Source: Actinomycetes bacterium (GTDB lineage: Bacteria > Actinomycetota > Actinomycetes > Actinomycetales > Microbacteriaceae). From it: DNA of 7,808 nucleotides. Each line of letters starts with the position of its first letter. Positions within the stretch are counted from its first letter, which is position 1. Location of the stretch: NCBI GenBank assembly GCA_023457615.1, contig JAEWKY010000165.1, forward strand, positions 1 to 7,808, written 5' to 3'. Below are positions 6,601 to 7,808 of this stretch, piece by piece. The notes under the pieces are model-generated. The model searched no databases. It worked only from the letters and a program-made list of their open reading frames with translations, and was not told the DNA's origin. The position numbers and the translations under genes are program-made.

Positions 6601-6616
6601 CGGCGCTCAGGCGCCG
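6601..6616 (-). other. Inverted repeat with the gntR stop codon in its loop
   Basis: CGGCGC (6601-6606) and GCGCCG (6611-6616) are perfect inverted arms around a 4-nt loop holding the regulator's TGA (6607-6609). The stem is all G/C. There is no T-run. It could modestly limit transcription or translation passing into the FAH gene, or be chance in a GC-rich alanine/proline/glycine-coding end. Confidence 0.35.
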
Positions 6617-7287
6617 GCGGCGGGCTCGCTCGGCGTCTCGACCTCGTCGAGCACGGCGAGCAGGTCCTGCTGCTGGATCTTCTTGTGCTCCGCGGCGAGG
6701 CGACCGGCGAGCTTCCCGTCGCGTGCGACGAGGGCCTCGTAGATCGCGCGGTGCTCGTCGAGCGAGACGCGGAGACGGTTCGGGTTGAGGCGGAAGACCG
6801 CCTGGAGGTTGGAGTGGCCGGCCCAGATCGACGAGATGAGCTGGGCGAGCTTGCCGTTGCCGCTGTAGTCGAAGATCACGCTGTGGAACTGGCGGTTGAG
6901 CACCGAGTACTCGAGCGGGTCGGGATCGGCCGAGTCGACGATCGCCTGCTGCTGGTCGAGGATGCCGCGGAGCACGGCGAGCCCGTCGTCGTCGATCCGG
7001 TCGGCGGCGAGCTCGGTCGCGAGCCCCTCGAGGTTGCTGCGCACGAAGAGCACCTCGAGGATCTCCTCGCGCGTGAGCGAGGCGACGCGGGCGCCCGAGT
7101 AGGCGTTCATGTCGACGAGCCCGTCGCGCGCGAGCATCCACAGCGCCTCGCGCACGGGGATGTCGCTCACGCCGAACGACTGGCCGAGCTCGCGCGTGAT
7201 GAGGCGCTCCCCTGCGACGAGCTCGCCCTTGAGGATCTGAGCTCGGAGGGCTTCGTAGATCATCACCGATCTGACTTTTCGCATCAT
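6607..7287 (-). CDS. GntR-family transcriptional regulator, FadR/FCD subfamily
   Basis: This 226-aa DNA-binding protein has a winged helix at about 6-72, with YEALRAQILKGELVAGERLI (11-30) and the recognition region FGVSDIPVREALWMLARDGLV (38-58). The FCD ligand-binding domain spans about 75-215. Its likely metal ligands are N131 and H135 (NRQFH), H179 (DEHRAIYEAL) and H201 (AEHKK); Asn at the first site is a frequent variant. Such regulators usually repress nearby catabolic genes and release DNA on binding a carboxylic acid, often the substrate or an intermediate. The start is either of two adjacent ATG codons (7285-7287 or 7282-7284), with Shine-Dalgarno AAGGCAGG at 7290-7297. The upstream choice is arbitrary. 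It is the first gene after the only clear promoter here and probably controls itself and the genes below. Confidence 0.94.
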   Translation of the reverse strand: MMRKVRSVMIYEALRAQILKGELVAGERLITRELGQSFGVSDIPVREALWMLARDGLVDMNAYSGARVASLTREEILEVLFVRSNLEGLATELAADRIDDDGLAVLRGILDQQQAIVDSADPDPLEYSVLNRQFHSVIFDYSGNGKLAQLISSIWAGHSNLQAVFRLNPNRLRVSLDEHRAIYEALVARDGKLAGRLAAEHKKIQQQDLLAVLDEVETPSEPAAGA

Positions 7288-7307
7288 CGCCTGCCTTCGA
7301 GGATTCT

Positions 7308-7335
7308 ATATTATCTGATTCCGGCGCCGCGTCAA
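7308..7335 (-). promoter_or_regulatory. Predicted promoter of the gntR-led operon
   Basis: On the minus strand TTGACG (7330-7335) and TAATAT (7308-7313) are separated by 16 bp, close to the sigma-70 consensus with an actinobacterial TANNNT -10. Transcription would start near 7301, giving a leader of about 14 nt before the regulator ATG. The -35 overlaps the stop codon of the upstream dehydrogenase (7332-7334). The A/T-rich island (7303-7320) also holds two GATTC copies (7302-7306 and 7317-7321) 15 bp apart, a possible binding site for the regulator itself. Confidence 0.6.
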
Positions 7336-7808
7336 ACGGCGGTGCGGTCGCCGTACTCGAGCAGCACCCCGAGGGTGTCGGCGGGCGACTCGTCGACGAG
7401 GCGGTAGGCCTCGGCGGCCTCGGCGAACGGCAGCCGGTGCGACACGAGCGGCGCGACGTCGATCCCCCGCAGCAGCTCGAATGCGGCGGCCGTGCGGCGC
7501 GCGCGATCCCAGCGCGGCTGGAGTCCCGAGCCGACGGTCGCGACCATGCTGCTCACGATGCGCTGGCGCTTGTAGTGGAACTCGGGCGAGAGAACGAGCG
7601 GCACCTCGCGGGTGCCGTAGTACGAGAGCACGACGATCGTGCCCTCGTGGCCGGTCGCGCCGATCGCGGTCTGCAGGGCGCGCGGCGCCCCGCTCGCCTC
7701 GACCGCGACATCCGCCCCTCGTCCGCCCGAGAGCTCGAGCACCGCCGCGACCGCGTCCTCCGGGGCGACGACGGCGTCCGCGCCGATCCAGGCCGCGCGC
7801 TCCCGCCG
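7332..7808 (-). CDS. Zinc-type alcohol dehydrogenase (MDR family), C-terminal part
   Basis: The frame is open from the window edge (7808) to TGA at 7332-7334, giving 158 residues and no start. It matches the second half of a medium-chain dehydrogenase. It begins with RRERAAWIGADAVVAPED (1-18), the end of the nucleotide-binding fold. GGRGADVAVEASGAP (28-42), GTIVVLSYYGTREVPL (about 56-71) and the FHYKRQRIVSSMVATV segment (about 77-92) follow. It ends with the family's LPFAEAAEAYRLVDESP (about 126-142) and LGVLLEYGD. The zinc ligands and glycine motif lie outside the window. It likely oxidises or reduces an alcohol or aldehyde with NAD(P). It lies upstream of gntR in the same direction, but the regulator's promoter falls at its end, so it may be a separate transcript or read into the operon. 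The substrate is unknown. Confidence 0.88.
   Translation of the reverse strand, partial: RRERAAWIGADAVVAPEDAVAAVLELSGGRGADVAVEASGAPRALQTAIGATGHEGTIVVLSYYGTREVPLVLSPEFHYKRQRIVSSMVATVGSGLQPRWDRARRTAAAFELLRGIDVAPLVSHRLPFAEAAEAYRLVDESPADTLGVLLEYGDRTAV

Noticed and set aside
7261..7263. Later ATG start for gntR (Met9)
   Set aside because: The ATG pair at 7282-7287 has a good Shine-Dalgarno and retains the usual residues before the winged helix. Met9 has no comparable site.
7322..7329. CGGCGCCG palindrome in the gntR promoter spacer as an operator
   Set aside because: Eight-base all-G/C palindromes are expected often in DNA of this composition. Nothing else supports it.
5947..7407. Plus-strand open frame of 486 codons
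   Set aside because: It runs antisense across FAH, gntR and the promoter island, with no domain and no plausible ribosome binding site.

Overview
The window is about 7.8 kb of very GC-rich DNA in which every supported gene lies on the minus strand, so the biological order runs from high to low coordinates. The GC content, the GTG starts, the small gaps and overlaps, and a fused AccD/AccA-type carboxyltransferase suggest a high-GC actinobacterium, possibly of the Microbacteriaceae. The genus is an inference only. There are nine genes, two of them cut by the window edges. No tRNA, rRNA, CRISPR array, insertion sequence or gene-free stretch over 300 bases was seen.

Layout in transcription order: (1) the C-terminal part of a zinc-type alcohol dehydrogenase of the MDR family (7332-7808, partial). 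(2) A GntR/FCD regulator (6607-7287), preceded by the only A/T-rich island in the window, which carries a plausible TTGACG/TAATAT promoter. (3) A fumarylacetoacetate hydrolase (FAH) family enzyme (5668-6570). (4) A lipoprotein substrate-binding protein of the SsuA/THI5/NMT1 type (4666-5613). (5) An ABC ATPase (3843-4622). (6, 7) Two different membrane permeases of the NitT/TauT class (3052-3846 and 2255-3055). (8) A class III (CaiB/BaiF) CoA-transferase (1083-2258). (9) An acyl-CoA carboxylase carboxyltransferase with fused beta-like and alpha-like halves (1-1086, 3' end outside the window).

Genes 5 to 9 are joined by four consecutive ATGA/GTGA overlaps, so importer and CoA enzymes look like one translationally coupled unit. 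Genes 2, 3 and 4 are separated by only 36 and 54 nt. The simplest reading is one regulon: a GntR repressor controls uptake of an organic acid by an ABC importer. The CoA-transferase would then make its CoA thioester, and the carboxyltransferase would carboxylate or decarboxylate it. The FAH enzyme would hydrolyse, hydrate or decarboxylate a keto-acid intermediate. The substrate cannot be read from the sequence. No biotin carboxylase or biotin carrier is in the window; if they exist they lie beyond position 1 or elsewhere.

The main non-coding signals are a perfect 10-bp inverted repeat with the FAH stop codon in its loop, weaker hairpins over the stop codons of the regulator and the binding protein, a TGTTAACA palindrome in the binding-protein leader, and the regulator promoter, which overlaps the dehydrogenase stop codon.
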